Below are positions 56,973-64,000 of a DNA stretch of 64,000 bases, piece by piece. The DNA lies in the NCBI RefSeq assembly GCF_001625575.1, contig NZ_AUXV01000034.1:62001-126000 (forward strand). Reading direction: 5' to 3'. A program made the position numbers and the translations under genes. Below the pieces are notes generated by a model. That model saw only the letters and a program-made list of their open reading frames with translations, searched no databases and was not told where the DNA came from. Numbering within the stretch: the first letter of the stretch is position 1; each line of letters starts with the position of its first letter. This DNA comes from Pseudoalteromonas luteoviolacea S2607. GTDB lineage: Bacteria > Pseudomonadota > Gammaproteobacteria > Enterobacterales > Alteromonadaceae.

Positions 56973-58787
56973 TTACTGAGTATCACCCGCTCCTTCGTTG
57001 TCAGTGTCACTAAACGCTTCAGGGTGCTTATAACGCCAACCATCAAAAACTAACTTAGCTGGGGTCTTTACTGTGCCGCCACTACCTATTTTTAAGTCTT
57101 TAAGCGCTTCATCAAAATGTACACCACTGCCACCATGCGCTTCGATCGTCGCACCACGAACAGTACCAAAAAACTGCCCGCTCCCTGTCATTGAAATTGA
57201 AGTCATGGGCGCATAAATCACGGCATAGAGTGAAGAGGTACCACTCACCTTAACACCGGGTTTGTTTCTTTGACTCGGATCATTGGGGTCTGCTCGGTAT
57301 GAAGAAAAGATACTAAATGTTCCCCAACCACTTTTTGTGATCCCTGGTTTCTCAGTAACAACCTGTGCACTGGCTCCTAAATTAACTTTACCCGTGACAA
57401 AAATGGTTAAGCTAGACTTGTCTTTGATATTCAGTCGGCTGTTTCCGCCCATGGTAAAATCGCCATCGATAAGCCAAATAACATCGCCACCATTAATGCC
57501 CCCATCAATATTCACAACACCATCGCTGCCAATATTGACATTCTTCATACCAAAGGCATATTCGGTGTCTTCGTTATTGGTTCTGCCATGATTTTGCTTA
57601 TTGATATCAAATAAATAGATATTAGTTTCCGTTGAGTTGAGCTCCTTGCCCTGACCTTGTGTAAATTCACCTACATGAGGTGTAAAGTCGAACACTTGCT
57701 GAGCCCCGACTTTAAAATCCGAGTAATTGTTATTTTCATCAATAACATTTGGCATGTTCGCAGGCAGTGCGAGTGGGTCACACTCCTTATCCGGATTTGC
57801 GGGGTCATAATCTGGCGAGTTTGGATCGTACACTCTTACCGCTTCAACATTCGGGTTCACATTAAACTTTTCTGCGGAATAGTAAATACCATCTTGTGAG
57901 TGCTCAGTCGCCACTTCAAATTTACCGGTTCCACCATATTGAATATCAAGCGCCTCTTTCTGCTCATTTAATATATCAGCACCCCATAGCATTTCTACAT
58001 TGCCGTTGGCACGCACAACTCCTGATATGTCACCACCACGATGAATCACAAAGCCCTGTGTCAACACATTGCCTTTCACACGCAACCCACCGCCATGTGA
58101 AATGTCTATCCCTGTATTAGATTGCACATCCCCTATCACTGGTGACGATCCTTTGAGATATAAAATACCGGATGCTTTAACGTCCCCTTCAATTGGTGAA
58201 TGACCCGACAGCACAACATCCGCGTCACCAATCACAGTATTTACATCACCATTGCTAGATTTTGTTTGTTCATAAGTGCCTTCTCTAGAGTCGTAGCTGT
58301 CCACGAGGCCACTCCCAGACAAGTTAACACCTTTACAGCCCGTCACCGCATTTTTAAAAATGGGTTCGTAAACGGCTTCTGTATATTTGAACATAGCAAC
58401 CATATTATTGGCTGCATCCAGCCCATATTTTTGGCCGAGGCTTGCTACTTCTATACTTACAGTGCCATCTGCATTGGTAACTTTTGAATGTTGAGTTGCG
58501 TACTGACCGTCAGCATGTGTGCCATGGTTTAACCCCGGCTTCGCTATAAGCAGTTGGTCTGGAGTCGCTCCAGTATTGGCATTGACGTAGTCATTGAGGT
58601 CATCCGCGCTGGCAAACACGCCTTTTTCAGCTTGCAATCGCGAATTGAGATCCTTTTGAAAATTGCCACTAAGGCGCTCTTGCACAAGCGTATCTTTCAT
58701 TGACGTAAATACCACGACACTCGCCATAGTGCTTAACAACATGACTTTAACAAGGGTAAAACCTGATTGTCGTACAGAACTCGTCAT
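56973..58787 (-). CDS. Large PilX-like minor pilin with extended beta-rich C-terminal domain
   Basis: The 604-residue protein starts with a type IV pilin-like N-terminus (QSGFTLVKVMLLSTMASVVV) cleaved after Gly by the prepilin peptidase. The following TLVQERLSGNFQ segment is the PilX N-terminal signature. Position 5 of the mature protein is Lys, where major pilins have Glu, consistent with a tip-complex component. The remaining 500 residues are Gly/Asn/Ser-rich and repetitive with beta-strand character (e.g. repeated GDV/GNV strands from about 185 to 260), like DUF7305-type extensions, and have four Cys. It closes the pilin operon, 12 bases after the PilW-like gene. No PilY1 gene is found beside it, so this protein may take an adhesin role at the pilus tip. 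Confidence 0.8.
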   Translation of the reverse strand: MTSSVRQSGFTLVKVMLLSTMASVVVFTSMKDTLVQERLSGNFQKDLNSRLQAEKGVFASADDLNDYVNANTGATPDQLLIAKPGLNHGTHADGQYATQHSKVTNADGTVSIEVASLGQKYGLDAANNMVAMFKYTEAVYEPIFKNAVTGCKGVNLSGSGLVDSYDSREGTYEQTKSSNGDVNTVIGDADVVLSGHSPIEGDVKASGILYLKGSSPVIGDVQSNTGIDISHGGGLRVKGNVLTQGFVIHRGGDISGVVRANGNVEMLWGADILNEQKEALDIQYGGTGKFEVATEHSQDGIYYSAEKFNVNPNVEAVRVYDPNSPDYDPANPDKECDPLALPANMPNVIDENNNYSDFKVGAQQVFDFTPHVGEFTQGQGKELNSTETNIYLFDINKQNHGRTNNEDTEYAFGMKNVNIGSDGVVNIDGGINGGDVIWLIDGDFTMGGNSRLNIKDKSSLTIFVTGKVNLGASAQVVTEKPGITKSGWGTFSIFSSYRADPNDPSQRNKPGVKVSGTSSLYAVIYAPMTSISMTGSGQFFGTVRGATIEAHGGSGVHFDEALKDLKIGSGGTVKTPAKLVFDGWRYKHPEAFSDTDNEGAGDTQ

Positions 58788-58799
58788 AGCATATCCGCC

Positions 58800-59330
58800 C
58801 TAGGTTGGCTTTCGCCACATGGCTTTATCAAGTACCAAGCGACTTGCCGCAATATCAATCTGAATCTTACCGTCAAATTGTTTTGGTAAGTTATCAGGAG
58901 TTACAAAGATACTGATCAAGATCCCTGAATTATCAAATGTCAGCGCCTGTAACCCACGCAACAGTTGCACCGGTCCATTACCAATATCACAAGTTAAAAA
59001 CCCATTCGTTAAAGTATATGTCTCCCAATACTCCACGGTGGGAATACTGCCATCGCAGGCTAATAACCCCGCCTGTTGATGAACGCGTAAAACTGATTTT
59101 TCGTTTATCACTTCTGGTAACTTGCTTGTTTGTTTTATGCTTCGCGTCATAGTTTGACTGGTATAGCGCACCACTTCTTGTGCGTGAGAAAGCTCTTTAC
59201 TTGCCACCACGGTGCTTTTAATTGCGGTGTATGACATGGCTACGCCGGACAATAAAAACAGACCAGCCGCCATAGCAACAAGGAGCTCAATTAAGGTATA
59301 GCCACTTACTCTACGGCATATTGTGAGCAC
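58800..59330 (-). CDS. Minor pilin PilW-like protein
   Basis: A 177-residue protein with prepilin signature RVSGYTLIELLVAMAAG. The start is placed at a GTG (59328-59330), since it has an ACAGG ribosome binding site five bases upstream and overlaps the stop of the PilV-like gene by 20 bases. A longer frame from an ATG at 59369 is open but would put 13 extra residues before the leader. It is a type IV pilus minor pilin that helps to start and tip the pilus. Confidence 0.82.
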   Translation of the reverse strand: MLTICRRVSGYTLIELLVAMAAGLFLLSGVAMSYTAIKSTVVASKELSHAQEVVRYTSQTMTRSIKQTSKLPEVINEKSVLRVHQQAGLLACDGSIPTVEYWETYTLTNGFLTCDIGNGPVQLLRGLQALTFDNSGILISIFVTPDNLPKQFDGKIQIDIAASRLVLDKAMWRKPT

Positions 59331-59784
59331 ATTTACCTGTTGTTTGATCTGGAGCTGGAACATATACATAACTTGCTACTAAAGTAATTTGGTTTAAAGC
59401 ACTATTGTTGCTGACACGACTGTCTTGCCAACTCACTTCAAATTTTACATCTCGTCTTTCTGAAGTTAGTTGCGTAAAATTTTTATCATTGTATCTGTCA
59501 GGCTGTATTTTCAACGTAAAGCGCGTATCTGTCGGCTGTAAATGAGCTACTCGAGGGTTGTCTTTCAATAACAGACTTTGATTGGTGTGCTCAAAATAGC
59601 AGAGCTCATTCCACATTCGTTCAATGGCATTTTGGCCGTTTACCAATGCAACAGTGTAATAGAAACTATTATTAGCAAATTGCAGTGATTTCAATTGTGC
59701 ACCCGCCAAGCCCAATAGCGCAACGCCGGCAATCACAATAGACACCATCACCTCAATCAGTGAAAACCCCTTCACTATGCGCAA
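59311..59784 (-). CDS. Minor pilin PilV-like protein
   Basis: The 157-residue protein has a very short leader (MRIVKG) cleaved before FSLIEVMVSIVIAGVALLG. The rest is a soluble head of PilV type (conserved AGAQLKSLQFANNS, residues about 27-41). It overlaps the FimT-like gene stop by ten bases. It is one of the minor pilins that assemble the initiation complex at the pilus tip. Confidence 0.85.
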   Translation of the reverse strand: MRIVKGFSLIEVMVSIVIAGVALLGLAGAQLKSLQFANNSFYYTVALVNGQNAIERMWNELCYFEHTNQSLLLKDNPRVAHLQPTDTRFTLKIQPDRYNDKNFTQLTSERRDVKFEVSWQDSRVSNNSALNQITLVASYVYVPAPDQTTGKCAHNMP

Positions 59785-60236
59785 TTTTCAGCAGCCTCAC
59801 TTACCCAACTTTGCCCACTGCGCAAAATGCACAATCGATAGTCTTGCGTACTACTGTCATTGTCTCCCACCAATATATTGCTCATTAGATTTAATTCGCC
59901 GGTAGATCTTACCTCACGATCGACCAAGTCGACATGGACAGATTGGTGTTCAATTGTAAACGTACGTAAAACAGTTTCTTGTCCAGCAATGAGCGTTGTA
60001 ACATGCCAGTTGGAGTTTTCCTTTACTAACCTAACCGTTTGCTCTCTTTTTACCGCTTCACTGCGCGCGTACTGATATACGCTGTTAAGCTGATGAACGT
60101 TAGAATCTACCCTATCTTGTTTAATGTAGGTGATCACAGAAGGCATTGCCAAACTTGCCAAAACGGCAACCAAGGCTACGCATATTAATAATTCAATCAG
60201 TGTAACGCCCTGTTCTTTAGACTTACCAACAATCAT
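59775..60236 (-). CDS. Minor pilin FimT/GspH-like protein
   Basis: A 153-residue protein with prepilin leader up to EQG and the mature VTLIELLICVALVAVLASLA helix, then a GspH/FimT-type head (YQYARSEAVKREQTV and the late CA pair region CILRSGQSW). The ATG at 60236 is chosen over one 12 codons upstream because AGGGG lies just before it; the gene then overlaps pilE by 14 bases. Confidence 0.83.
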   Translation of the reverse strand: MIVGKSKEQGVTLIELLICVALVAVLASLAMPSVITYIKQDRVDSNVHQLNSVYQYARSEAVKREQTVRLVKENSNWHVTTLIAGQETVLRTFTIEHQSVHVDLVDREVRSTGELNLMSNILVGDNDSSTQDYRLCILRSGQSWVSEAAENCA

Positions 60237-60642
60237 TATTTTGCCCCTGTGAAGACTCTTTGCTCTGCTCATCGAGCGTTAATACACCACATACATCTGA
60301 AGCTTGGGTTGAATTAGCTACTGGTGTAGCAGTTATCTCAAATCCTAAATTTCTGTAATTTCCCGCCGCGCCATCTGGCTTTTTACGCGGAATATAGGCC
60401 AATGTGTAATAACTCGATTTTTGTGTCGGAGTATGTGTATCTGGGTAGCCACCATTTCTTGAGTAGATACGCTCAAGGACAACTGCCTCTTGATACATTA
60501 GCTGTTGAACATCAGCTCGATTTCCCTTGCGTAGATATTCCATATAATTTGGCAGTGCAAGGCTTGCAAGAATGGCAACCAAAGCTACAACCATTAATAC
60601 TTCAATCAATGTGAATCCACGCACAAAACGATTATTAAACAT
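60223..60642 (-). CDS. Type IV pilin, PilE-like
   Basis: The 139-residue protein is a type IV pilin with leader ending RG, then FTLIEVLMVVALVAILASLA and the conserved Glu5. The head is short and ends with DCW, with two Cys late in the sequence (DVCGVLTL and the last-but-one residue) that can form the disulfide loop. It is the first gene of the five-gene minor-pilin operon, with TAGGAGAAG before its ATG. In gammaproteobacteria PilE in this position is a minor pilin rather than the major one. Confidence 0.87.
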   Translation of the reverse strand: MFNNRFVRGFTLIEVLMVVALVAILASLALPNYMEYLRKGNRADVQQLMYQEAVVLERIYSRNGGYPDTHTPTQKSSYYTLAYIPRKKPDGAAGNYRNLGFEITATPVANSTQASDVCGVLTLDEQSKESSQGQNNDCW

Positions 60643-60994
60643 TCTTCTCCTAATCTAAATGATAACGCTGTCATCACTTACAAATAACACTGTATGATAA
60701 TTAGACAGCAAAAAAAAGTACCTAGTACAAAAGAGTTAACTAAATTATCACAAATAAAACTTATATAAAATGGGTACACTATTACAAGTGATGGCTAGAG
60801 TATATATCCATCTAAAATATAAAACGGTTAACTGCCCAGTTTTGTGATTTAGATTAATTTTCCAACTTGTGTGATGAATCTTCCGTGAGCAACCGTGCTA
60901 AAAACCGATTTTCTACTCTGAAAGTTTGTGTCGTTGTTATTTTTCAGGGGAGGGATAAAACCGCACACTGAGTGTGCGGTTTAGGCTTAATAAA
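60643..60994. other. 352-base intergenic region before pilE
   Basis: No gene is seen on either strand. It is AT-rich and lies upstream of the pilin operon (minus), and contains the rplI terminator at its right end. I looked for a sigma-54 site for the pilin operon and found none with correct spacing; the best -35/-10 pair for sigma-70 was weak. Confidence 0.6.
60957..60982 (-). terminator. Rho-independent terminator after rplI
   Basis: The stem CCGCACACT / AGTGTGCGG (60961-60969 with 60971-60979), flanked by AAA/TTT, ends the rpsF-priB-rpsR-rplI transcript on the minus strand, followed by TTTT. Confidence 0.8.
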
Positions 60995-61447
60995 TTAAGC
61001 TTCTGCGATAACGATAACTTTGATAGTTGCCGTTACGTCAGAGTGAACTTGAATAGCTACGTCGAATTCACCAGTCTCACGGATAGTACCTAGAGGTAGG
61101 CGAACTTCAGCTTTAGCTACTTCAACACCAACTGCAGAAATCGCGTCAGCGATGTCACGAGTGCCGATAGAGCCGAATAGCTTACCTTCGTCACCTGCTT
61201 TAGAAACTAGAGTAACTTCAGCTAGTGCTTCAAGTTTTTCAGCACGCGCTTGAGAAGCTGCTAGCTCTTCTGCGATTTTTGCTTCAAGCTCAGCACGGCG
61301 AGCTTCGAAAGTTTCGATGTTAGCTTTGTTTGCAGGTACTGCTTTACCCTTAGGGAATAAGAAGTTACGTGCGAAGCCAGATTTTACAGAAACCTGGTCA
61401 CCTAGGTTACCTAGGTTAGCGATCTTGTCTAGTAGAATAACTTGCAT
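60995..61447 (-). CDS. rplI: 50S ribosomal protein L9
   Basis: The 150-residue protein of the large subunit binds 23S rRNA at the base of L1 stalk. The N-terminal domain ([22 protein letters not shown] and [17 protein letters not shown]) and the long connecting helix and C-terminal domain ([16 protein letters not shown]) are complete. It is the last gene of the rpsF-priB-rpsR-rplI operon. Confidence 0.99.
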   Translation of the reverse strand: MQVILLDKIANLGNLGDQVSVKSGFARNFLFPKGKAVPANKANIETFEARRAELEAKIAEELAASQARAEKLEALAEVTLVSKAGDEGKLFGSIGTRDIADAISAVGVEVAKAEVRLPLGTIRETGEFDVAIQVHSDVTATIKVIVIAEA

Positions 61448-61483
61448 GTCTCTACACCTTTTAAAAACTATTAATCAGCCGGC

Positions 61484-61711
61484 TTACTTATGTAAGTCAG
61501 TGTACGGAAGAAGGGCTAGGTAGCGAGCACGCTTGATAGCTGCTGCTAGCTGACGCTGGTACTTAGCGCTTGTACCTGTGATACGGCTAGGTACGATTTT
61601 GCCACTTTCAGTTACATAGTTTTTAAGAGTAGCTAGATCTTTGTAATCGATTTGTTGTACGCCTTCTGCTTTAAAACGGCAGAACTTACGACGTCTGAAA
61701 TAACGTGCCAT
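61484..61711 (-). CDS. rpsR: 30S ribosomal protein S18
   Basis: The 75-residue protein begins [17 protein letters not shown] and ends with the conserved [21 protein letters not shown]. The start at 61711 is chosen over an in-frame ATG five codons upstream because of the GAGGAAAT ribosome binding site and the invariant MARYF N-terminus. S18 pairs with S6 on the platform of the small subunit. Confidence 0.99.
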   Translation of the reverse strand: MARYFRRRKFCRFKAEGVQQIDYKDLATLKNYVTESGKIVPSRITGTSAKYQRQLAAAIKRARYLALLPYTDLHK

Positions 61712-61722
61712 GAGTAATTTCC

Positions 61723-62052
61723 TCAATTAATTCTTTCAATATGTTGTGCGTGAAGTACAAGTTGACTCAAACCATTTCGGCTTTCGTGACGATTTAAAAA
61801 ACCGCGTACTTGTAACCCTTGCCCAACGTATAAATGCTCTAGTTGAGTTCGGAATTTGTCTCCGCTGGCAACCACCTGAATACGAACATAGCTGTTACGA
61901 TTTAGGTCGGCTTCTATTTGCATCGATTTGTGCTCTAAAACAAAAATACAATGCGTGATCCCAGCTGGACTTTGACTATATTTCGGTGTTTTACAAACAA
62001 CCCCAGACAAAACAAATTGATTTGTATACAGGTCTGTTTGAGTTTGCACCAT
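61723..62052 (-). CDS. priB: Primosomal replication protein PriB
   Basis: The 109-residue OB-fold single-strand DNA-binding protein helps to load the primosome at stalled forks. It has the N-terminal [22 protein letters not shown] and C-terminal [10 protein letters not shown]. It sits between rpsF and rpsR, its conserved place in gammaproteobacteria. Confidence 0.94.
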   Translation of the reverse strand: MVQTQTDLYTNQFVLSGVVCKTPKYSQSPAGITHCIFVLEHKSMQIEADLNRNSYVRIQVVASGDKFRTQLEHLYVGQGLQVRGFLNRHESRNGLSQLVLHAQHIERIN

Positions 62053-62089
62053 AACCTCTAAAGGTGAGTCAAATCCGAATCAATAACGA

Positions 62090-62431
62090 TTAAGCAGATG
62101 CTGCTTCTTTTTTCTCTTCTTTTGCAAGAGGAGAAGCTTCAGTTACAGCGTTCTTAGTACGCATAACTAGGTTACGTAGCACTGCATCGTTGTAGCGGAA
62201 AGAAGTTTCAAGCTCGTTGATTACTTCAGTTGGCGCTTCAACGTTCAAAAGAACATAGTGTGCTTTGTGAAGCTTTTCGATTGGGTAAGCCAGTTGACGA
62301 CGACCCCAGTCTTCTAAACGGTGGATAGTACCGCCAGCTTCAGTGATAGAACCAGTATAACGCTCGATCATACCTGGAACTTGCTCACTTTGGTCTGGGT
62401 GAACCATGAATACGATTTCGTAATGACGCAT
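62090..62431 (-). CDS. rpsF: 30S ribosomal protein S6
   Basis: The 113-residue protein begins [20 protein letters not shown] and has the [24 protein letters not shown] core, then a charged C-terminal tail rich in Glu and Lys ([10 protein letters not shown]). S6 heterodimerises with S18 on the platform. It is the first gene of the operon; the leader may be an S6:S18 autoregulatory site. Confidence 0.99.
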   Translation of the reverse strand: MRHYEIVFMVHPDQSEQVPGMIERYTGSITEAGGTIHRLEDWGRRQLAYPIEKLHKAHYVLLNVEAPTEVINELETSFRYNDAVLRNLVMRTKNAVTEASPLAKEEKKEAASA

Positions 62432-62455
62432 GGATATTCCTTACGGTTAGTATAG

Positions 62456-62491
62456 CCTTGTCCCGTTTCGGCCGGCCGGGTTAAGGCAAGG
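62456..62491 (-). promoter_or_regulatory. rpsF leader hairpin, candidate S6:S18 autoregulatory site
   Basis: In the rpsF 5' leader a stem CCTTG/CAAGG encloses an inner CCCG/CGGG helix with CCG-rich loop bases. In E. coli and relatives the S6:S18 pair represses rpsF by binding a leader hairpin with an exposed CCG. The pattern fits but the exact fold is not tested. Confidence 0.45.
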
Positions 62492-62519
62492 AACGACTAA
62501 TATGGCCGAAAGAGCGCGT

Positions 62520-62548
62520 ATTTTACGCATAGCGCTAAAAATAAGCAA
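62520..62548 (-). promoter_or_regulatory. Promoter of the rpsF operon
   Basis: On the minus strand TTGCTT, 17 bases, then TAAAAT, with a GC-rich discriminator (ACGCGC), about 90 bases before the rpsF ATG. This fits a strong, growth-rate-regulated sigma-70 promoter. Confidence 0.7.
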
Positions 62549-62628
62549 TGTTTTTATGCGATAATTCAGGATTAATAGAGAAAACAGTTATAAAGAATTG
62601 ATATAAGGAAATTTTAGGAAAGAAAGAT

Positions 62629-62704
62629 TGGAGCGGCACACGAGGTTCGAACTCGTGACCTCGACCTTGGCAAGGTCGCGCTCTACCAGCTGAGCTAGTG
62701 CCGC
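62629..62704 (-). tRNA. tRNA-Gly (GCC), copy 1 by coordinate
   Basis: A 76-base gene including an encoded CCA: acceptor GCGGCAC/GTGCCGC, D-arm AGCTC, anticodon loop TTGCCAA with anticodon GCC, T-arm ACGAG-TTCGAAC-CTCGT. It is identical to the other four copies by reading. Decodes GGC and GGU. Confidence 0.97.
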
Positions 62705-62731
62705 TTCATAGGTTTGCTCTACTTTGTCCGC

Positions 62732-62781
62732 TGGAGCGCGACAGGTCGCGTCTAACGTTTTAGCAGCTGAGCTAACGCCGC
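62732..62781 (-). pseudogene. Truncated tRNA-Gly-like remnant 1
   Basis: On the minus strand it starts like the tRNA (GCGGC, then TAGCTCAGCTG of the D-arm) and ends like it (GCTCCA), but the middle is replaced by a 16-base CG-rich stem and the T-arm is gone. It cannot fold into a tRNA. It is probably a decayed array unit. Confidence 0.65.
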
Positions 62782-62827
62782 TTCATAGGTTTATTCGTTA
62801 TTTTATCAGTTGAATAAAACTGAAAGT

Positions 62828-62903
62828 TGGAGCGGCACACGAGGTTCGAACTCGTGACCTCGACCTTGGCAAGGTCGCGCTCTACCAGCTGAGCTAGTGC
62901 CGC
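62828..62903 (-). tRNA. tRNA-Gly (GCC), copy 2
   Basis: Same 76-base sequence and cloverleaf as the other copies, anticodon GCC, encoded CCA. The spacer to copy 3 is about 47 bases and nearly identical to the one between copies 3 and 4, which shows recent tandem duplication. Confidence 0.97.
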
Positions 62904-62950
62904 TTCATAGGTTTATTCGTTATTTTGTCAGTTGAATAAAACTGAAAATT

Positions 62951-63026
62951 TGGAGCGGCACACGAGGTTCGAACTCGTGACCTCGACCTTGGCAAGGTCG
63001 CGCTCTACCAGCTGAGCTAGTGCCGC
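62951..63026 (-). tRNA. tRNA-Gly (GCC), copy 3
   Basis: Same 76-base sequence and cloverleaf as the other copies, anticodon GCC, encoded CCA. Confidence 0.97.
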
Positions 63027-63072
63027 TTCATAGGTTTATTCGTTATTTTGTCAGTTGAATAAAACTGAAATT

Positions 63073-63148
63073 TGGAGCGGCACACGAGGTTCGAACTCGT
63101 GACCTCGACCTTGGCAAGGTCGCGCTCTACCAGCTGAGCTAGTGCCGC
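63073..63148 (-). tRNA. tRNA-Gly (GCC), copy 4
   Basis: Same 76-base sequence and cloverleaf as the other copies, anticodon GCC, encoded CCA. To its right lie two decayed units before copy 5. Confidence 0.97.
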
Positions 63149-63174
63149 TTCATAGGTTTGCTCTAATTTGTCCG

Positions 63175-63224
63175 CTGGGCGCGACAGGTCGCGTCTAACG
63201 TTTTAGCAGCTGAGCTAGTGCCGC
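63175..63224 (-). pseudogene. Truncated tRNA-Gly-like remnant 2
   Basis: It has the intact 5' acceptor strand and D-arm start of tRNA-Gly (GCGGCACTAGCTCAGCTG on the minus strand), then the same replaced middle (ACGTTAGACGCGACC) as remnant 1, and no T-arm. Confidence 0.65.
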
Positions 63225-63250
63225 TTCATAGGTTTGCTCTAATTTGTCCG

Positions 63251-63278
63251 CTGGGCGCGACAGGTCGCGTCTAACGTT
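63251..63278 (-). pseudogene. Fragment of the remnant unit (remnant 3)
   Basis: Only the CG-rich middle block shared with remnants 1, 2 and 4 is left (28 bases); the tRNA-like 5' end is missing and the sequence continues directly into spacer. Confidence 0.5.
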
Positions 63279-63322
63279 ACAGAGCTATTCGTTATTTTGT
63301 CAGTTGAATAAAACTGAAAGTT

Positions 63323-63398
63323 TGGAGCGGCACACGAGGTTCGAACTCGTGACCTCGACCTTGGCAAGGTCGCGCTCTACCAGCTGAGCTAGTGCCGC
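63323..63398 (-). tRNA. tRNA-Gly (GCC), copy 5, nearest the promoter
   Basis: Same 76-base sequence and cloverleaf as the other copies, anticodon GCC, encoded CCA. As the most 5' full copy it is closest to the promoter at 63535-63562. Confidence 0.97.
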
Positions 63399-63423
63399 TT
63401 CATAGGTTGCTCTAATTTTTCCG

Positions 63424-63474
63424 CTGAAGCGCGACAGGTCGCGTCTAACGTTTTAACAGCTGAGCATGTGCTGC
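63424..63474 (-). pseudogene. Truncated tRNA-Gly-like remnant 4
   Basis: It is the most decayed long remnant: the 5' end reads GCAGCACATGCTCAGCTG on the minus strand (several changes from the functional gene), followed by the same CG-rich block. It lies directly between the promoter and copy 5, so it is in the primary transcript. Confidence 0.6.
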
Positions 63475-63534
63475 TTACACCCGCTTAAAAACTCGCTCAA
63501 TAGCAACTGAGCTTGTCCTTTCAAGCGGGGCAGG

Positions 63535-63562
63535 ATTCTACAAGATACGAAAAGCTTTGCAA
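63535..63562 (-). promoter_or_regulatory. Promoter of the tRNA-Gly array
   Basis: On the minus strand TTGCAA, 16 bases, TAGAAT, then a GC-rich discriminator (CCTGCCCCGC). This is a strong stable-RNA-type promoter in the correct place for the whole array. Confidence 0.78.
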
Positions 63563-63571
63563 GTACTTTTT

Positions 63572-64000
63572 TTAAATTTTGAAGAATTTTTGCTGATACA
63601 CCTTCAATTCCATAATGGAATCTTTGATATCATCCAACGCCAAATGTGAGCTTTTCTTTTGAATATCATTCAAAAGCTCAGGCCTCCAACGTCGCGCCAA
63701 TTCTTTTATCGTACTTACATCTAAGTTTCGGTAATGGAAGTAGGCTTCTAATTCAGGCATATACTTGTGTAAAAAGCGGCGGTCTTGACCAATTGAGTTG
63801 CCACACATAGGAGATTTACCAGGTGGGACCCATTGTTTCAAGAAGTCGAGCGTTTCTTTAACGGCATACTCTTCATCAAAAGAGCTTGCTTTACATCGCG
63901 CAGTTAAACCAGAACGACCATGTTGGTTTGTACACCATTCGTCCATATTGTCTAGCAGATCATCACTCTGATGGATAGCTATTACAGGGCCTTCCGCCAA
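63572..64000 (-). CDS. orn: Oligoribonuclease, 5' part outside the window
   Basis: The C-terminal ~143 residues of oligoribonuclease, the 3'-5' exonuclease that degrades very short RNAs, including pGpG from c-di-GMP turnover. The frame runs off the right edge, so ~38 N-terminal residues with the first catalytic acidic motif are not seen. Visible are the middle DEDD-family motif region ([22 protein letters not shown]) and the late [14 protein letters not shown] motif with catalytic His and Asp. It lies beside the tRNA array, with the same strand. Confidence 0.95.
   Translation of the reverse strand: MAEGPVIAIHQSDDLLDNMDEWCTNQHGRSGLTARCKASSFDEEYAVKETLDFLKQWVPPGKSPMCGNSIGQDRRFLHKYMPELEAYFHYRNLDVSTIKELARRWRPELLNDIQKKSSHLALDDIKDSIMELKVYQQKFFKI

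Noticed and set aside
60643..60994. Sigma-54 promoter for the pilin operon
   Set aside because: The best candidate (TAGCACGGTTGC on the minus strand) has a spacing of only two bases between the GC and GC-type elements instead of the needed ten-base centre distance.
62629..63474. CRISPR-like array of repeats
   Set aside because: The repeats are full tRNA genes with cloverleaf, CCA and anticodon GCC; spacers are near-identical and there are no cas genes.

Overview
The window looks like a chromosomal segment of a marine gammaproteobacterium, most likely Alteromonadales and close to Pseudoalteromonas. The basis is the gammaproteobacterial housekeeping set (groESL, fxsA-cutA-dsbD, aroQ-accB-accC, dnaB-alr, rpsF-priB-rpsR-rplI, orn), a sigma-32-type heat-shock promoter before groES, and the general style of the proteins. 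The genus is an inference from protein character, not from a search.

Layout. 0-8 kb is core: groEL/groES and fxsA on the minus strand, then cutA-dsbD and aroQ-accB-accC on the plus strand, closed by a terminator and a tRNA with anticodon CAT (probably Ile2). 8.3-47.1 kb is an accessory biosynthetic region, all on the minus strand. Three giant genes (37102-47094, 27176-37099, 15120-27179) encode one hybrid PKS-NRPS line of 10,656 residues, followed by a TauD/SyrP-type oxygenase, an exported beta-lactamase-fold serine hydrolase, a DUF697 protein, a small membrane protein, a SyrD-like ABC exporter, an SPFH/band-7 membrane protein and a small peptide gene with a strong ribosome binding site. 48.1-52 kb holds a PAS-GGDEF-EAL protein, Zur, a CheX-like protein and YjbQ. 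52-56.7 kb holds alr, dnaB and an ECF sigma / putative anti-sigma / DUF4097 group. 57-60.6 kb is a minor-pilin operon ending in an unusual 604-residue PilX-like protein. 61-64 kb is the ribosomal rpsF operon, an array of five near-identical tRNA-Gly(GCC) genes mixed with decayed copies, and the 3' part of orn.

The assembly line is the main interest. Its domain order is FAAL-ACP-KS-AT-ACP-aminotransferase-C-A-PCP, then docking-(C-A-PCP)x3, then docking-C-A-PCP-C-A-PCP-E-C-A-PCP-TE. The loading half is the arrangement known from iturin/mycosubtilin synthetases of Bacillus: an activated fatty acid is extended once with malonate and the beta-keto group is transaminated, giving a beta-amino fatty acid. 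Reading the A-domain pocket residues by eye gives Gly, Asp, Asn, Asn, Thr, Leu (made D by the E domain) and an unclear, perhaps basic, seventh residue. The predicted product is a beta-amino-fatty-acyl heptapeptide, of the same ring size as iturins if the thioesterase closes it through the beta-amine, but with a different sequence. The oxygenase could hydroxylate the Asp or an Asn residue. The ABC transporter is of the cyclic-lipopeptide exporter type. The roles of the SPFH protein, DUF697 protein, serine hydrolase and small peptide are open and are the least described part of the locus.
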